64,000 nt of DNA from Cyclobacteriaceae bacterium (GCA_028285685.1 JANQOR010000035.1:174577-238576); one strand, 5' to 3'. Shown: positions 17,075 through 26,086, counted from the first letter of the stretch. Numbers and translations: made by a program. The notes: a model not told the origin generated them from the letters alone.

Positions 17075-17704
17075 ATGCGCCACATCTCCTCATTTCTTCT
17101 CATTGTTTTGTGCTCCTCCATTATTAATGGCCAATCTGATGCAGAGGCAGAATTCTACTCCATTTCACACAGAGATTGGTCTAACGCTTTGATTTTCAAA
17201 TATTCTCCTCAGCCCCTGGTAACTGGCTATGGGATACTCAGTGATTCGCTTAAGGAAGTCCACGGGTCCGTTTTTTACGAACTTAATGGTGAATATATGG
17301 CCATCGAAACCTGGGCTGATTATTACTATTGGTTCACACAACGATATGAGGTACTTTTCAGGCAGTCGTCTGCCTTATACTCCACCTACTACTTCCTGAA
17401 TGACATAAAGGGAATGATTCGTTATGTTTTTTTTGACCAGAATTACAAAGGGGATTACTTTCCATCTGCGATACGCATCCAATTTGAAAATGATAAGCAA
17501 TTCAGACGGGTTCAGAGCTACAATCGTGTGATGGCCTATCGTGGAATACCATATTTTGATCAACTCGGGATGTACCGACCGGATTTGGTAGAGCGGAGAA
17601 TAGAAAGTTGGAGTGCTTCTAAAGAAGGACACTTTTCAATCACCAGTGGCCGGCGGGTGCAAACTGGGAATGAAGGATCGACGGCGAAAGTTGATGAAAA
17701 TTGA
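17075..17704 (+). CDS. Secreted protein of unknown family, paralog A of a tandem triplet
   Basis: A 209-residue protein with a signal peptide (MRHISSFLLIVLCSSIINGQ). I do not recognise the family. It shares with the next two genes a core of about 110 residues: W-S/Y-D/N near the N terminus, PQPLVTGYG, the box ADYYYWFTQRYEVLF, then NYKG and a final basic-aromatic strand. Within the triplet it is the most diverged, and it alone has a 60-residue C-terminal extension after the core. The core is rich in aromatic residues and probably beta-rich. It is divergent from fabG. No enzyme motif is visible; a small periplasmic binding or structural protein is a guess only. Confidence 0.7.
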   Translation: MRHISSFLLIVLCSSIINGQSDAEAEFYSISHRDWSNALIFKYSPQPLVTGYGILSDSLKEVHGSVFYELNGEYMAIETWADYYYWFTQRYEVLFRQSSALYSTYYFLNDIKGMIRYVFFDQNYKGDYFPSAIRIQFENDKQFRRVQSYNRVMAYRGIPYFDQLGMYRPDLVERRIESWSASKEGHFSITSGRRVQTGNEGSTAKVDEN

Positions 17705-17821
17705 TCCTTCAATTTCATTTTAGCTCCTGTTTTATCAAGCCTTGACGACATTCTATATTGTTTTTCAATAAGATTGGACATCAATTGATTATCTTATGTA
17801 TTGCACGAGTCGTTGTTAGAG

Positions 17822-18316
17822 ATGATCAGGTCAATTCTAATCTTGTTGTTGGCATTCATTCTACTTTACCCTTCTTCCGGACAGAAGAAACGTCGCCCAC
17901 GGAAGGTACCATGGCATAGTTGGTATGATTCTACTTCTTTTTTTCAAGGCCCCAAACCCATAATTGAGGGCTTTGGTCCCTTGAGTGACTCGATCTCGCA
18001 AGTGTACGGCGGTGTTGTGGTCTTTGAGCATGACCGTCGATACTTTAGAATCAATTGCCTGGCTGACTATTATTTCTGGTTTACAAAGAAGTACAGGTAT
18101 CTTTTTAGAAAGGATGTTGCTATTTATGAGCAGATCTATTTTACGGGAGATAGCTTTGGTTTAGCGAGATTCATTAAAGAGAATTACAAGGGGAGAAAGC
18201 TTCCGGCCAGGTTCAGGTATCCGTATGATCCAACCATACCCATCGATCCGCCACCCGCACAAGATCCGGAACGACCGGTAACCATTCCTCATCCACGCTA
18301 CATTTACGACTATTAA
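17822..18316 (+). CDS. Secreted protein of unknown family, paralog B of a tandem triplet
   Basis: A 164-residue protein with an N-terminal hydrophobic signal segment (SILILLLAFILLYPSSGQ). It carries the same core as its neighbours: WHSWYDSTSFFQGPKPII, EGFGPLSDS, ADYYFWFTKKYRYLF, NYKGRKLPARFRY. The tail is proline-rich (DPPPAQDPERP). An in-frame TTG at 17801 would add seven polar residues before the signal peptide, so the ATG at 17822 is preferred. It lies 117 nt after paralog A and 85 nt before paralog C, same strand. Its core is closest to paralog C. Function unknown. Confidence 0.72.
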   Translation: MIRSILILLLAFILLYPSSGQKKRRPRKVPWHSWYDSTSFFQGPKPIIEGFGPLSDSISQVYGGVVVFEHDRRYFRINCLADYYFWFTKKYRYLFRKDVAIYEQIYFTGDSFGLARFIKENYKGRKLPARFRYPYDPTIPIDPPPAQDPERPVTIPHPRYIYDY

Positions 18317-18401
18317 AAGATCCTAATGCTTTGTTGCCATTTTTCAGGTCCGGGTACAAGCACTGGCATGATAATTGGGCTATTTCTGACGATTGCGCTG
18401 T

Positions 18402-18914
18402 ATGAGAAACCTGATCTTCATCTTGATATTTGTTAGCTCAACATTGAATTTAGTCCAAGGTCAATGGTTGCCTAAAGGCAAACGCGCTTCATGGAAACAG
18501 TGGTACGATTCCGCAGCTTTTTTTAATGGACCGGAACCATTGATCAAAGGTTTTGGAGATCGAAGTCTGGATCTCTCTAGACAGTACAGCAACAAGACAA
18601 TTTTTGAGTATCAAGGTAAATACTATTTGATAAACAATCTTGCTGATTACTACTTCTGGTTTACTCGGAAATATCAGTTTCTTTTCACTAAGGAAGCCTC
18701 GATATACGAATCTTACTATTACTCTGGAGACGTTCTCAATCAGGCCAAATTTGTTAAGAGATATTATAAAGGAAAACACTTACCCGTTAAATTCAGATTC
18801 GTGGTGCCTAAAAGATCCACAAGTAGTCATTTTCCATCGGTACAAGATGCTCCCTATAATCCGGATCTAAATCGAGCCGGCCCACCTACTGTTCAACGAT
18901 TCTTTAAGAATTAG
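18402..18914 (+). CDS. Secreted protein of unknown family, paralog C of a tandem triplet
   Basis: A 170-residue protein with a signal peptide (MRNLIFILIFVSSTLNLVQG) and the shared core: WKQWYDSAAFFNGPEPLI, KGFGDRS, ADYYFWFTRKYQFLF, YYKGKHLPVKFRF. The start is the ATG at 18402; the in-frame TTG three codons earlier would add RC before it. The tail is polar with several prolines and differs from paralog B. The strong match of core and divergence of tails across the three genes points to local duplication followed by tail change. Dihydrolipoamide dehydrogenase follows with its own promoter, so this ends the group. Confidence 0.72.
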   Translation: MRNLIFILIFVSSTLNLVQGQWLPKGKRASWKQWYDSAAFFNGPEPLIKGFGDRSLDLSRQYSNKTIFEYQGKYYLINNLADYYFWFTRKYQFLFTKEASIYESYYYSGDVLNQAKFVKRYYKGKHLPVKFRFVVPKRSTSSHFPSVQDAPYNPDLNRAGPPTVQRFFKN

Positions 18915-19005
18915 CTCTGACACGCTGAATAATAGTTTTGAGAACCTACCGGTTTTAAAATCTATTTTGTACTTGTGATTGGTGCTGTAAAATCTGTTCA
19001 AATGC

Positions 19006-19013
19006 TATCTTTG
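19006..19013 (+). promoter_or_regulatory. -7 promoter element of lpd
   Basis: TATCTTTG matches TAnnTTTG and is followed by GCGCC. A TTGG at 18979-18982, 23 nt upstream, may act as the -33 element. Transcription should begin near 19017, leaving a leader of about 20 nt that contains AAAGAAG before the ATG at 19038. Confidence 0.65.
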
Positions 19014-19037
19014 CGCCTCAATTTTAAAACAAAGAAG

Positions 19038-20432
19038 ATGGCATCAAAATATGATCTTATTGTAATCGGAAGTGGCCCGGGAGGATACGTAGCAGCTATC
19101 CGAGCATCACAGCTTGGAATGAAAGTGGGAGTGGTTGAGCGTTCGGAGCTCGGTGGCATTTGTCTCAACTGGGGATGTATTCCCACGAAAGCACTGTTGA
19201 AGAGCGCCCAAGTTTTTGATTATATAAATCATGCCGCTGACTACGGTGTGGAGGTCAAGAGTGCTAAGGCTGACTTTAAGGGAATGGTCAAGCGAAGTAG
19301 GGATGTAGCCGATGGGATGAGTAAAGGAATTCAGTTTTTATTTAAGAAGAATAAGATCGATCATATCGCCGGATTTGGAACCTTAAAGAAGGGGAAAAAG
19401 GTAGATGTTAAGGATGAAAGTGGAAAAATCACAACGTATGATGCCAATCATATTATTCTTGCAACTGGGGGCCGATCGAGGGAACTTCCCAACCTGCCAA
19501 TTGACGGGAAAAAGATCATCGGGTACCGAGAGGCTATGGTATTACCAAAGCAACCAAAAAAGATGGTGGTTGTTGGCTCTGGTGCCATTGGTGTAGAATT
19601 CGCCTACTTCTACAAGTCCATAGGAACTGACGTAACAATTGTGGAATTCATGGATCGAATTGTGCCGGTGGAAGATGAGGAGGTTAGCAAGCAGTTAGAG
19701 AGAACTTTCAAAAAGTCAGGTATGAAGGTTATGACTAGTGCGGAAGTGACTAAGGTAGATACAAAGGGAGCTGGATGTAAAGTAACTGTGAAAACCAAGA
19801 AGGGAGAAGAAGTCATTGACTGTGATATTGTACTCTCGGCAGTTGGTGTAGCAACAAACATTGAAAACATGGGACTTGAGGAGACTGGGGTGAAGACTGA
19901 GAAAGGAAAAGTTCTAGTAGATGATTTTTACAAAACCAATGTTGATGGTGTCTACGCTATTGGAGATATTGTGAAAGGGCAGGCGCTTGCTCATGTGGCC
20001 TCCGCAGAAGGAATTATCTGTGTTGAGAAGATGAAAGGAATGAATGTTGAACCGCTTGATTACAATAACATACCTGGTTGTACCTATTGTTCTCCAGAGG
20101 TAGCCTCTGTTGGTTATACCGAGAAGGCAGCCAAGGAAGCTGGTTATGAAGTAAAGGTGGGAAAATTTCCATTCTCAGCTTCGGGTAAGGCAAAAGCTGC
20201 TGGAGCATCGGATGGATTTGTTAAAGTGATCTTCGATGCAAAATATGGAGAGTGGCTGGGAGCACATATGATTGGTTATAATGTGACTGAGATGATTGCT
20301 GAGGCTGTTGCTGCCAGAAAACTTGAAACCACAGGTCACGAAATAATAAAGTCTGTACATCCGCACCCGACTATGAGCGAAGCTGTAATGGAGGCAGCAG
20401 CAGCGGCATATGATGAGGTGATTCATCTGTAG
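19038..20432 (+). CDS. lpd: Dihydrolipoyl dehydrogenase (E3)
   Basis: A 464-residue flavoprotein disulfide reductase that reoxidises lipoamide in 2-oxoacid dehydrogenase complexes. The N-terminal FAD motif is GSGPGG (11-16), the redox cysteines are C42 and C47 (GGICLNWGCIPT), the NAD motif is VVGSGAIGVEFA, and YAIGDI is the second FAD motif. The C-terminal HPHPTMSEA carries the active-site His-Glu pair. The start was set at 19038 (MASKYDL), not at an upstream in-frame codon, because the promoter lies inside that extension. No E1 or E2 genes are adjacent, so this is a stand-alone E3 shared by several complexes. Confidence 0.95.
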   Translation: MASKYDLIVIGSGPGGYVAAIRASQLGMKVGVVERSELGGICLNWGCIPTKALLKSAQVFDYINHAADYGVEVKSAKADFKGMVKRSRDVADGMSKGIQFLFKKNKIDHIAGFGTLKKGKKVDVKDESGKITTYDANHIILATGGRSRELPNLPIDGKKIIGYREAMVLPKQPKKMVVVGSGAIGVEFAYFYKSIGTDVTIVEFMDRIVPVEDEEVSKQLERTFKKSGMKVMTSAEVTKVDTKGAGCKVTVKTKKGEEVIDCDIVLSAVGVATNIENMGLEETGVKTEKGKVLVDDFYKTNVDGVYAIGDIVKGQALAHVASAEGIICVEKMKGMNVEPLDYNNIPGCTYCSPEVASVGYTEKAAKEAGYEVKVGKFPFSASGKAKAAGASDGFVKVIFDAKYGEWLGAHMIGYNVTEMIAEAVAARKLETTGHEIIKSVHPHPTMSEAVMEAAAAAYDEVIHL

Positions 20433-20523
20433 CTAAAGTGTGAGAGCATGCTTATTACTGCCATCTGTAATCAAGTATTACTATACTGGTTTAAATTCGT
20501 ACCCCCTAACCTAAAAATTTATC

Positions 20524-20985
20524 ATGAGCAAACTTGTTATCAACAGTCATGAAGAGTTCGAAGCATTCATTGGCAAGGAAGTAGGTATATCAGATTACAT
20601 ACAGGTTACACAAGAGCAGATCAATGCTTTTGCAGAGGCCACTTTGGACCATCAATGGATCCATACAGACCCTGAGCGTGCGGCCGACGGGCCATTTGGA
20701 AGTACAATTGCACATGGTTACCTGACTCTGTCTTTATTGCCTCACTTCTGGGGTCAAATAGCGCAATTCAACAATATCAAAATGCAGGTTAACTATGGTG
20801 TCGACAAGCTTAAGTTTGGAGAGGCTGTGCGTGTTAATGATAGGGTGAGACTAAAGGCCAAGTTAAGTACGCTTGTGAACCTTCGTGGGATATCCAAGGC
20901 TGAACTTGAGGCCGTTTTGGAAATTGAAGGTCAAAAGAAGCCGGCCTTTACGGCTATTATCATTTTCTTGTATCACTTTGAATAA
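20524..20985 (+). CDS. MaoC family (R)-specific enoyl-CoA hydratase/dehydratase
   Basis: A 153-residue single hot-dog-fold protein. LDHQWIHTDPERA and GSTIAHGYLTLSLLP form the hydratase-2 motif (catalytic D/H and the S-IAHG segment). The closing IIIFLYHF is usual for this group. It would hydrate trans-2-enoyl thioesters, in fatty-acid or PHA-like metabolism; the carrier (CoA or ACP) cannot be read from the sequence. It is monocistronic, with 91 nt after lpd and a strong terminator directly at its stop. Confidence 0.9.
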   Translation: MSKLVINSHEEFEAFIGKEVGISDYIQVTQEQINAFAEATLDHQWIHTDPERAADGPFGSTIAHGYLTLSLLPHFWGQIAQFNNIKMQVNYGVDKLKFGEAVRVNDRVRLKAKLSTLVNLRGISKAELEAVLEIEGQKKPAFTAIIIFLYHFE

Positions 20986-21012
20986 AAAAGCCCCGCACAT
21001 GCGAGGCTTTTT
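20985..21012. terminator. Bidirectional intrinsic terminator
   Basis: AAAAAGCCCCGC and GCGAGGCTTTTT pair around ACAT. T runs occur on both strands, so the hairpin serves both the MaoC gene and the converging M56 peptidase gene that ends at 21034. Confidence 0.88.
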
Positions 21013-21033
21013 GTTTTCTGAGAATCCTGCTGT

Positions 21034-22557
21034 TTAGAGCTGGAATTTAAACGGAGATACCATTTTCATTCTCACTGCTTTTCCATCCACCTTAGCAGGC
21101 GTCCATCTTATTGAGTTCTTTAGCATACGCACCGCTTCCTTATCACAATCGGGACTTATTCCCTTTAGGACCTCAAAACTGGATAAGGAACCATCTTTTT
21201 CTACGATGAATTGAACAAAGACATTCCCCTCAATCTTGTTCATCTGAGCATCCTTTGGATACTCCATTTCATCGAGGAGGTATTCGTGCCATGCGTTGAT
21301 TCCGCCTGGATAAGAAGCAGTCTCTTCTACAATGGTGAACACCTTATCACTGTCTTGTGATTTATGCAGTGCCATTGTTTTTTCAAAGAGCTCCGAATTT
21401 TCCCGAATGATCAGTACAACTCTATCGTGATCTTCACTGATCTTATGTTCAAGGCCTTTTTCATGCTCCTGCTTTATTCCATGCGCACCTTTTTTCTCTT
21501 CGTGAACTCCGCTACCGTCTTTGTAAACAAACATCGCTTCAATCTGATCCGGATCGTAATTTGTTAATCGTTTTATACTTTCCTCGTTTTCGATCAACGT
21601 TTCAATCACTGCGAACTTGACCCCTGGGTGTTTTTGTTGTGCTTCGTAAAGTGCCTGTTCAACTTCCGGGGTATAAACGAATTGCTGGTTACTTTCCTCA
21701 ACAATTCGCTGAAGCTCCGTATTGAACTCTTCCTCGCACGCGAACATGGCTCCAGAGATCAACACAATGGCCATTACACTACCCACTTTCCATGGGCTAA
21801 TTCTTTTTTTCATCTTTTTCATAAAATTTAATCGTTTAACAGTGGGGGCGTCATCGAAAGAACTGGCCAGGTTCAATCCATGCGCCTTTAAGGTGCTATG
21901 CACCAGTGTCTTTATATAGTTGCTTTGATCGGTCGACCTTAGAGCAAATTGATCTGCTTCGTACTCATGTATCTTTTTGATTTCCCGGATTGCAATCCAT
22001 AGTGACGGAACGCACCAGAAAGGAATGATCAACAGATTAAACAGTAGGACATCCAGGGTATGTAGCTGACGTGAATGTCCGCTCTCGTGATTGATGATCT
22101 CGCTTGGATTTTCGAAGTAGGAAGGATCGATAAAGATCCATTTGAAGAATGTAAAACTGTTTCTTATCCCATCTACCTTTCTAATCGGAACCTCAAATGA
22201 GGTATCAAGTTCACTTTGGTGATACCATTTTGCAATTCTTATGAATCCGTAGATAAATCTTACAAGGAAAAACCCACATATGGCTATAAAAACCCATTGG
22301 TAAAACGTAAGCTCGTTTGATCCGCTGGCGGGTGCAGCAGTAACTTCAATTGTTGAGAGAACTACCGGCTCTAAATTAATCGTTGGAATTGCTGCTGCAG
22401 ATGGAATTTCAACCAGTGGAATACTTAGACCCAGAAGGGTTGTTCCAATAAGAAATGATCGGAGAAATCGCAATTGAGTCTCGTGTGCTAAGAGGATCCT
22501 GAATACCAGTAAGAAGATTGTATGTAAAAGGGCAAACTCGATAAGATATTGGATCAT
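21034..22557 (-). CDS. M56-family (BlaR1/MecR1-like) membrane peptidase fused to a TonB C-terminal domain
   Basis: A 507-residue protein. Membrane segments lie at about 1-22, 33-50 and 85-105. The M56 domain has the zinc motif HESGH and the downstream glutamate in HEYEADQFAL, and a further transmembrane segment (VGSVMAIVLISGAMFAC) follows near residue 265. About 120 residues then follow, and the C terminus is a TonB_C-type domain (YPKDAQMNKIEGNVFVQFIV, VLKGISPDCDKEAVRMLKNS, WTPAKVDGKAVRMKM). BlaR1-like proteins cleave the paired repressor on sensing a signal. The sensor here is not a penicillin-binding domain. Its start overlaps the blaI-like stop by 4 nt. No beta-lactamase gene is nearby. 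Confidence 0.88.
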   Translation of the reverse strand: MIQYLIEFALLHTIFLLVFRILLAHETQLRFLRSFLIGTTLLGLSIPLVEIPSAAAIPTINLEPVVLSTIEVTAAPASGSNELTFYQWVFIAICGFFLVRFIYGFIRIAKWYHQSELDTSFEVPIRKVDGIRNSFTFFKWIFIDPSYFENPSEIINHESGHSRQLHTLDVLLFNLLIIPFWCVPSLWIAIREIKKIHEYEADQFALRSTDQSNYIKTLVHSTLKAHGLNLASSFDDAPTVKRLNFMKKMKKRISPWKVGSVMAIVLISGAMFACEEEFNTELQRIVEESNQQFVYTPEVEQALYEAQQKHPGVKFAVIETLIENEESIKRLTNYDPDQIEAMFVYKDGSGVHEEKKGAHGIKQEHEKGLEHKISEDHDRVVLIIRENSELFEKTMALHKSQDSDKVFTIVEETASYPGGINAWHEYLLDEMEYPKDAQMNKIEGNVFVQFIVEKDGSLSSFEVLKGISPDCDKEAVRMLKNSIRWTPAKVDGKAVRMKMVSPFKFQL

Positions 22558-22916
22558 GATGCTTTGTTTTTCAATTCCTCAAGAAGCTTTTCCAAATCCC
22601 CTATGTTCATTTTTTCTTGCTTAGTAAAAAATGAAACCAATTGCTCATACGAGCCGCTAAAGTAATTTTCCACAAATCGATTGAGATATTTTTTAGTATA
22701 CTCCTCTTTTCTAACGGTTGGGAAGTATTGGTGTGATTTTCCAAAAGCTTCGTACCCAACAAATCCTTTTTTTTCCAAGATTCTGATGAGCGTGGAAACT
22801 GTATTATATGCGGGCTTTGGATCATCGAATTTTTCAACAATTTCCTTGACAAAGGCTTTTTCCAGTTGCCAAAGTATTTGCATAATTTCTTCCTCTGCTT
22901 GTGTCAATTGCTTCAT
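22554..22916 (-). CDS. BlaI/MecI/CopY family repressor
   Basis: A 120-residue winged-helix repressor. LTQAEEEIMQILWQLEKAFV opens it, the recognition helix contains PAYNTVSTLIRILEKKGFV, and a charged C-terminal dimerising and cleavable region follows (YEQLVSFFTKQEKMNIGDLE). It should repress its own operon and be cut by the M56 peptidase encoded immediately downstream. Three AACTAAA-type palindromes lie directly before the ATG and across the promoter, matching autoregulation. The first palindrome begins one base from the start codon. Confidence 0.93.
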   Translation of the reverse strand: MKQLTQAEEEIMQILWQLEKAFVKEIVEKFDDPKPAYNTVSTLIRILEKKGFVGYEAFGKSHQYFPTVRKEEYTKKYLNRFVENYFSGSYEQLVSFFTKQEKMNIGDLEKLLEELKNKAS

Positions 22917-22917
22917 T

Positions 22918-22988
22918 AACTAAATATTTAGTTTCAAAACTAAATCCTTAGTTTATAAAAACAAATAATTTCAACTAAAACTTTAGTT
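22918..22988 (-). promoter_or_regulatory. blaI promoter with three palindromic operators
   Basis: The minus-strand -33 TTTG (plus CAAA 22962-22965) and -7 TAGTTTTG (plus CAAAACTA 22935-22942) are separated by 19 nt, the usual Bacteroidota spacing. Three palindromes with AACTAAA/TTTAGTT arms lie at 22918-22933 (AACTAAATATTTAGTT, perfect), 22937-22954 and 22973-22988. They cover the transcription start, the -7 element and the region just upstream of -33. This is a strong picture of repression by BlaI binding. Confidence 0.75.
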
Positions 22989-23084
22989 AAAGTTCCTTTT
23001 TTTGCTAGAAATGGCCCACTCATCAATTTATTAGAGGATTAAGAAGTTTTCATTTGTACATTGTGAAACCATACTACCACAGTC

Positions 23085-25091
23085 ATGAAGTTTAATTACC
23101 ACACACTACATTTTCTTTTAATTATCACGCTATGTTCATCTGTCACAGCACAAGTAAATCGGTTCGAACTTGAGGATATTAATCGACTGACCAGTATTTC
23201 TGCACTTCAAATATCCCCCGATGGACAGTCGGCAATTTTTATGACATCCAACCGCAATATGGAAAGCAATCGCTTTGATCGCGCTTTGATTCTACTCGAT
23301 ATCCAAACGAAAGATCAAACGAGGATAGCTGAACAATTTAAGGGATTAAGCTCACCTGCTTGGAGTGTGGATGGTCAAGGAATCACGTTTTTGTCTCGAG
23401 GCGACAATGGCAGGCAGATTTACCTGTTGGATCTAAAAACCGGAGAATCAAAAGTCGTCGTATCTGCTGACACTGATATTAGACGATATACCTGGAGTCC
23501 TGACGGAAAGCAAATTGCTTATTTGGCTGGTGAAAAGCCCCAAGACAATGATGAGAATGAGTATAATGACTCATTCGAGGTAGGCAGCAATGATTATTTG
23601 ACTGACGAGCCACTTTTAGGAGTTTCGGTTTGGTTGGCAAATGGAGATGGAAAAAATCTAAGAAAAATCACTCCTGATGATTTTACTGTGGCTACTGGAT
23701 TATCCACCTCTGCACTTACCTGGTCTAAGAACAGCAGGTTTCTTGCTTTCACAAAATACCCCTCTCCCAATCCAGGTGATTCGGACTTAGGAAGAAATTT
23801 TATTTATGATCTGACGTCCCATGAGTTGAGACAGGCAACCGAAAACACTCAAAGAGAATCTTCACCAATCTTCAGTTCGGAAGGAAATTCACTTGTTTAT
23901 AGATTTCCGCGTGACGGGTTCCCTTCAAATATGAGTGATTTACACCAGGTTAATCTTGAAACTGGAGAAATAAAAAACATCACAAAAGAGTTTGACCAGG
24001 CTTCCTCTATGGTCACGTGGATGAAGGATGGATCGATGCTTGTACGAGCCATCGACAAATGGGGCAATAATCTCTTCAAATTGGCTGACGGAAAGAGCTC
24101 GAAAGTAAACATGGGCGATTTCGCTTCGATTGGGAGCTACAGTTTAGCTGAAAATGGGCAAATGGTATTCACTGCTGTTGGAAAAGACTATCCTGCTGAG
24201 GTGTATTATAAAGAGGATCTAGATGCTGATCCTATTCAACTTACAAGTTTCAACTCCTTTATAAATGACTTTGATTTAGGCGAGCAAGAAGGACTCGAAT
24301 GGTCGAGCAGCGATGACTTGACCCCTAATGGAATTGTTACTTACCCCCCAGAATTTGATCCAAAAAGGAAATACCCCCTTGTCTTGCTAATCCACGGAGG
24401 TCCAAGTTCAGCTTCACTTTTGGGATTTAGCCCGATCCCACAAGCGCTTGCAGCTCAGGGATGGATCATTTTTCAGCCCAATTATCGGGGAAGTACGAAC
24501 CTTGGCAATGAATTTCAGTCGGCTATTTCAAAGGATCCAAGTGAAGGTCCAGGTCATGATGTTATTACTGGGGTGAATGTATTGAAGGAAAAACCTTACG
24601 TGGATGTTAATAGAGTTGCCGTGTCAGGTTGGTCGTATGGTGGTTGGATGACTTCCTGGTTAATAGGTCGATATCCGGATGTATGGGCTGCTGCAGTTGC
24701 GGGTGCAGCTCCTGTTGATTTCACGGATATGTACAGTCTAAATGATCTAAATCGAATGAGGCGTCATTCTATCGTAGAATCACCATATGTCGGAGATAAC
24801 CTGGAGTGGGCGTACGCTAATTCACCCATATCTAATTTCTCAAAGCTTAGGACTCCAACATTGATCATGTCAAAAACAGGCGACTACCGGGTGACGATCA
24901 CAGGATCTTATAAGCTCTACGGCGCTTTACGGGATAACGGTGTTCCTGTTGAGTTTATCGCATATCCGGGACCTGGTCATTTTCCTAGTGATCCTGTGAG
25001 ATATCAGGATGTTTACAAAAGATGGACTGGTTGGTTGAACAAATATCTTGGGAATGGCCGAAAATTGGAGGCCACCGTTGAAGACAGATAG
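23085..25091 (+). CDS. S9 family prolyl oligopeptidase/acylaminoacyl-peptidase-type serine peptidase
   Basis: A 668-residue exported peptidase. The signal peptide (MKFNYHTLHFLLIITLCSSVTA) is followed by a WD40/TolB-like propeller (about 35-380; repeated SPDGQ/WSPDGKQIAY blocks) and an alpha/beta-hydrolase domain (about 410-660). The triad reads as S517 in GWSYGG, D600 in KTGDYRV and H632 in GPGHFP. Usual members show a G-x-x-D/N before the Asp, and the sequence here fits. Such enzymes remove residues from short oligopeptides in the periplasm. It is divergent from the blaI operon; whether the BlaI operators also affect it is not clear. Confidence 0.9.
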   Translation: MKFNYHTLHFLLIITLCSSVTAQVNRFELEDINRLTSISALQISPDGQSAIFMTSNRNMESNRFDRALILLDIQTKDQTRIAEQFKGLSSPAWSVDGQGITFLSRGDNGRQIYLLDLKTGESKVVVSADTDIRRYTWSPDGKQIAYLAGEKPQDNDENEYNDSFEVGSNDYLTDEPLLGVSVWLANGDGKNLRKITPDDFTVATGLSTSALTWSKNSRFLAFTKYPSPNPGDSDLGRNFIYDLTSHELRQATENTQRESSPIFSSEGNSLVYRFPRDGFPSNMSDLHQVNLETGEIKNITKEFDQASSMVTWMKDGSMLVRAIDKWGNNLFKLADGKSSKVNMGDFASIGSYSLAENGQMVFTAVGKDYPAEVYYKEDLDADPIQLTSFNSFINDFDLGEQEGLEWSSSDDLTPNGIVTYPPEFDPKRKYPLVLLIHGGPSSASLLGFSPIPQALAAQGWIIFQPNYRGSTNLGNEFQSAISKDPSEGPGHDVITGVNVLKEKPYVDVNRVAVSGWSYGGWMTSWLIGRYPDVWAAAVAGAAPVDFTDMYSLNDLNRMRRHSIVESPYVGDNLEWAYANSPISNFSKLRTPTLIMSKTGDYRVTITGSYKLYGALRDNGVPVEFIAYPGPGHFPSDPVRYQDVYKRWTGWLNKYLGNGRKLEATVEDR

Positions 25092-25128
25092 CAGACTTGA
25101 TTTCGGAACTCCCTTAATCAGGCAACGT

Positions 25129-26001
25129 CTAACCTAATGCCTGCTTCATCACCTCGCCAATATCGGCGGGCGAGTCTACAACATGGAGACCACATTCACC
25201 CATAATTCTCATCTTGGCTTCTGCTGTATCGTCTTTGCCGCCGATGATGGCCCCTGCATGCCCCATTCTCCTGCCAGGAGGCGCGGTTTGTCCTGCTATA
25301 AATCCAACTACAGGCTTTCGGTTGCCATCCTCCTGGATCCATCGGGCCGCATCTGCTTCATACTGTCCTCCAATTTCACCGATCATTACAATTCCATCTG
25401 TTTCAGCATCTTCCATCAGCATTTGAACCGCGTCTTTCGTTGAAGTCCCGATGATAGGATCTCCACCGATTCCGATTGCAGTTGAAATTCCCATACCTGC
25501 TTTCACTACCTGATCAGCAGCTTCATATGTAAGTGTTCCTGATTTTGAGACGATTCCAACTCGACCTTTTTTGAAAACAAAACCAGGCATAATGCCGACT
25601 TTCGCTTCTTCAGGAGTGATTACACCAGGACAATTAGGTCCTACAAGCTTTGCTTCTTTTGACAGGGCGTAAGGTTTGGCTTCCATCATGTCCTTGACCG
25701 GGATTCCCTCAGTAATCGTTACGATCACCTTTATTCCTGCGTCTGCCGCCTCCATTATTGCGTCTGCTGCAAATGCCGGAGGGACAAATATGATGGTAAC
25801 ATCAGCGCCAGTCGCATCAACGGCGTCTTTTACCGTATTGAAAACTGGTTTATCAAGATGCGTTTGACCTCCTTTACCAGGAGTAACACCACCAACTACG
25901 TTTGAGCCATATTCGATCATCTGACCTGCATGGAACGTGCCTTCTGACCCAGTAAAGCCCTGAACAATTATTTTGGAATCTTTATTTACAAGAACACTCA
26001 T
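25129..26001 (-). CDS. sucD: Succinyl-CoA ligase [ADP/GDP-forming] alpha subunit
   Basis: A 290-residue TCA-cycle enzyme subunit. The CoA-binding domain shows QGFTGSEGTFHAGQMIEYG, and the ligase domain has the phosphohistidine motif MGHAGAIIGG (H248). GPNCPGVITPEEAKVGIMPG is family-specific. It makes succinate and ATP/GTP with SucC, whose gene is not within the window, so the two subunits are encoded apart. The promoter at 26017-26024 gives a short leader of about 12 nt. Confidence 0.96.
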   Translation of the reverse strand: MSVLVNKDSKIIVQGFTGSEGTFHAGQMIEYGSNVVGGVTPGKGGQTHLDKPVFNTVKDAVDATGADVTIIFVPPAFAADAIMEAADAGIKVIVTITEGIPVKDMMEAKPYALSKEAKLVGPNCPGVITPEEAKVGIMPGFVFKKGRVGIVSKSGTLTYEAADQVVKAGMGISTAIGIGGDPIIGTSTKDAVQMLMEDAETDGIVMIGEIGGQYEADAARWIQEDGNRKPVVGFIAGQTAPPGRRMGHAGAIIGGKDDTAEAKMRIMGECGLHVVDSPADIGEVMKQALG

Positions 26002-26016
26002 TCGTTAGATTTTTGG

Positions 26017-26046
26017 CAAAAGTATTTAATTCGCCACAGAAACAAT
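26017..26046 (-). promoter_or_regulatory. sucD promoter
   Basis: The minus-strand -7 TACTTTTG (plus 26017-26024) is an exact TAnnTTTG match. A minus-strand ATTG (plus 26043-26046) 18 nt upstream is a possible -33 element. The ATG of sucD lies 15 nt downstream of the -7 box. Confidence 0.6.
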
Positions 26047-26086
26047 GGCAATTCCTTTCTAACTGAAAAAGTAAGTAAAGTTTGAG

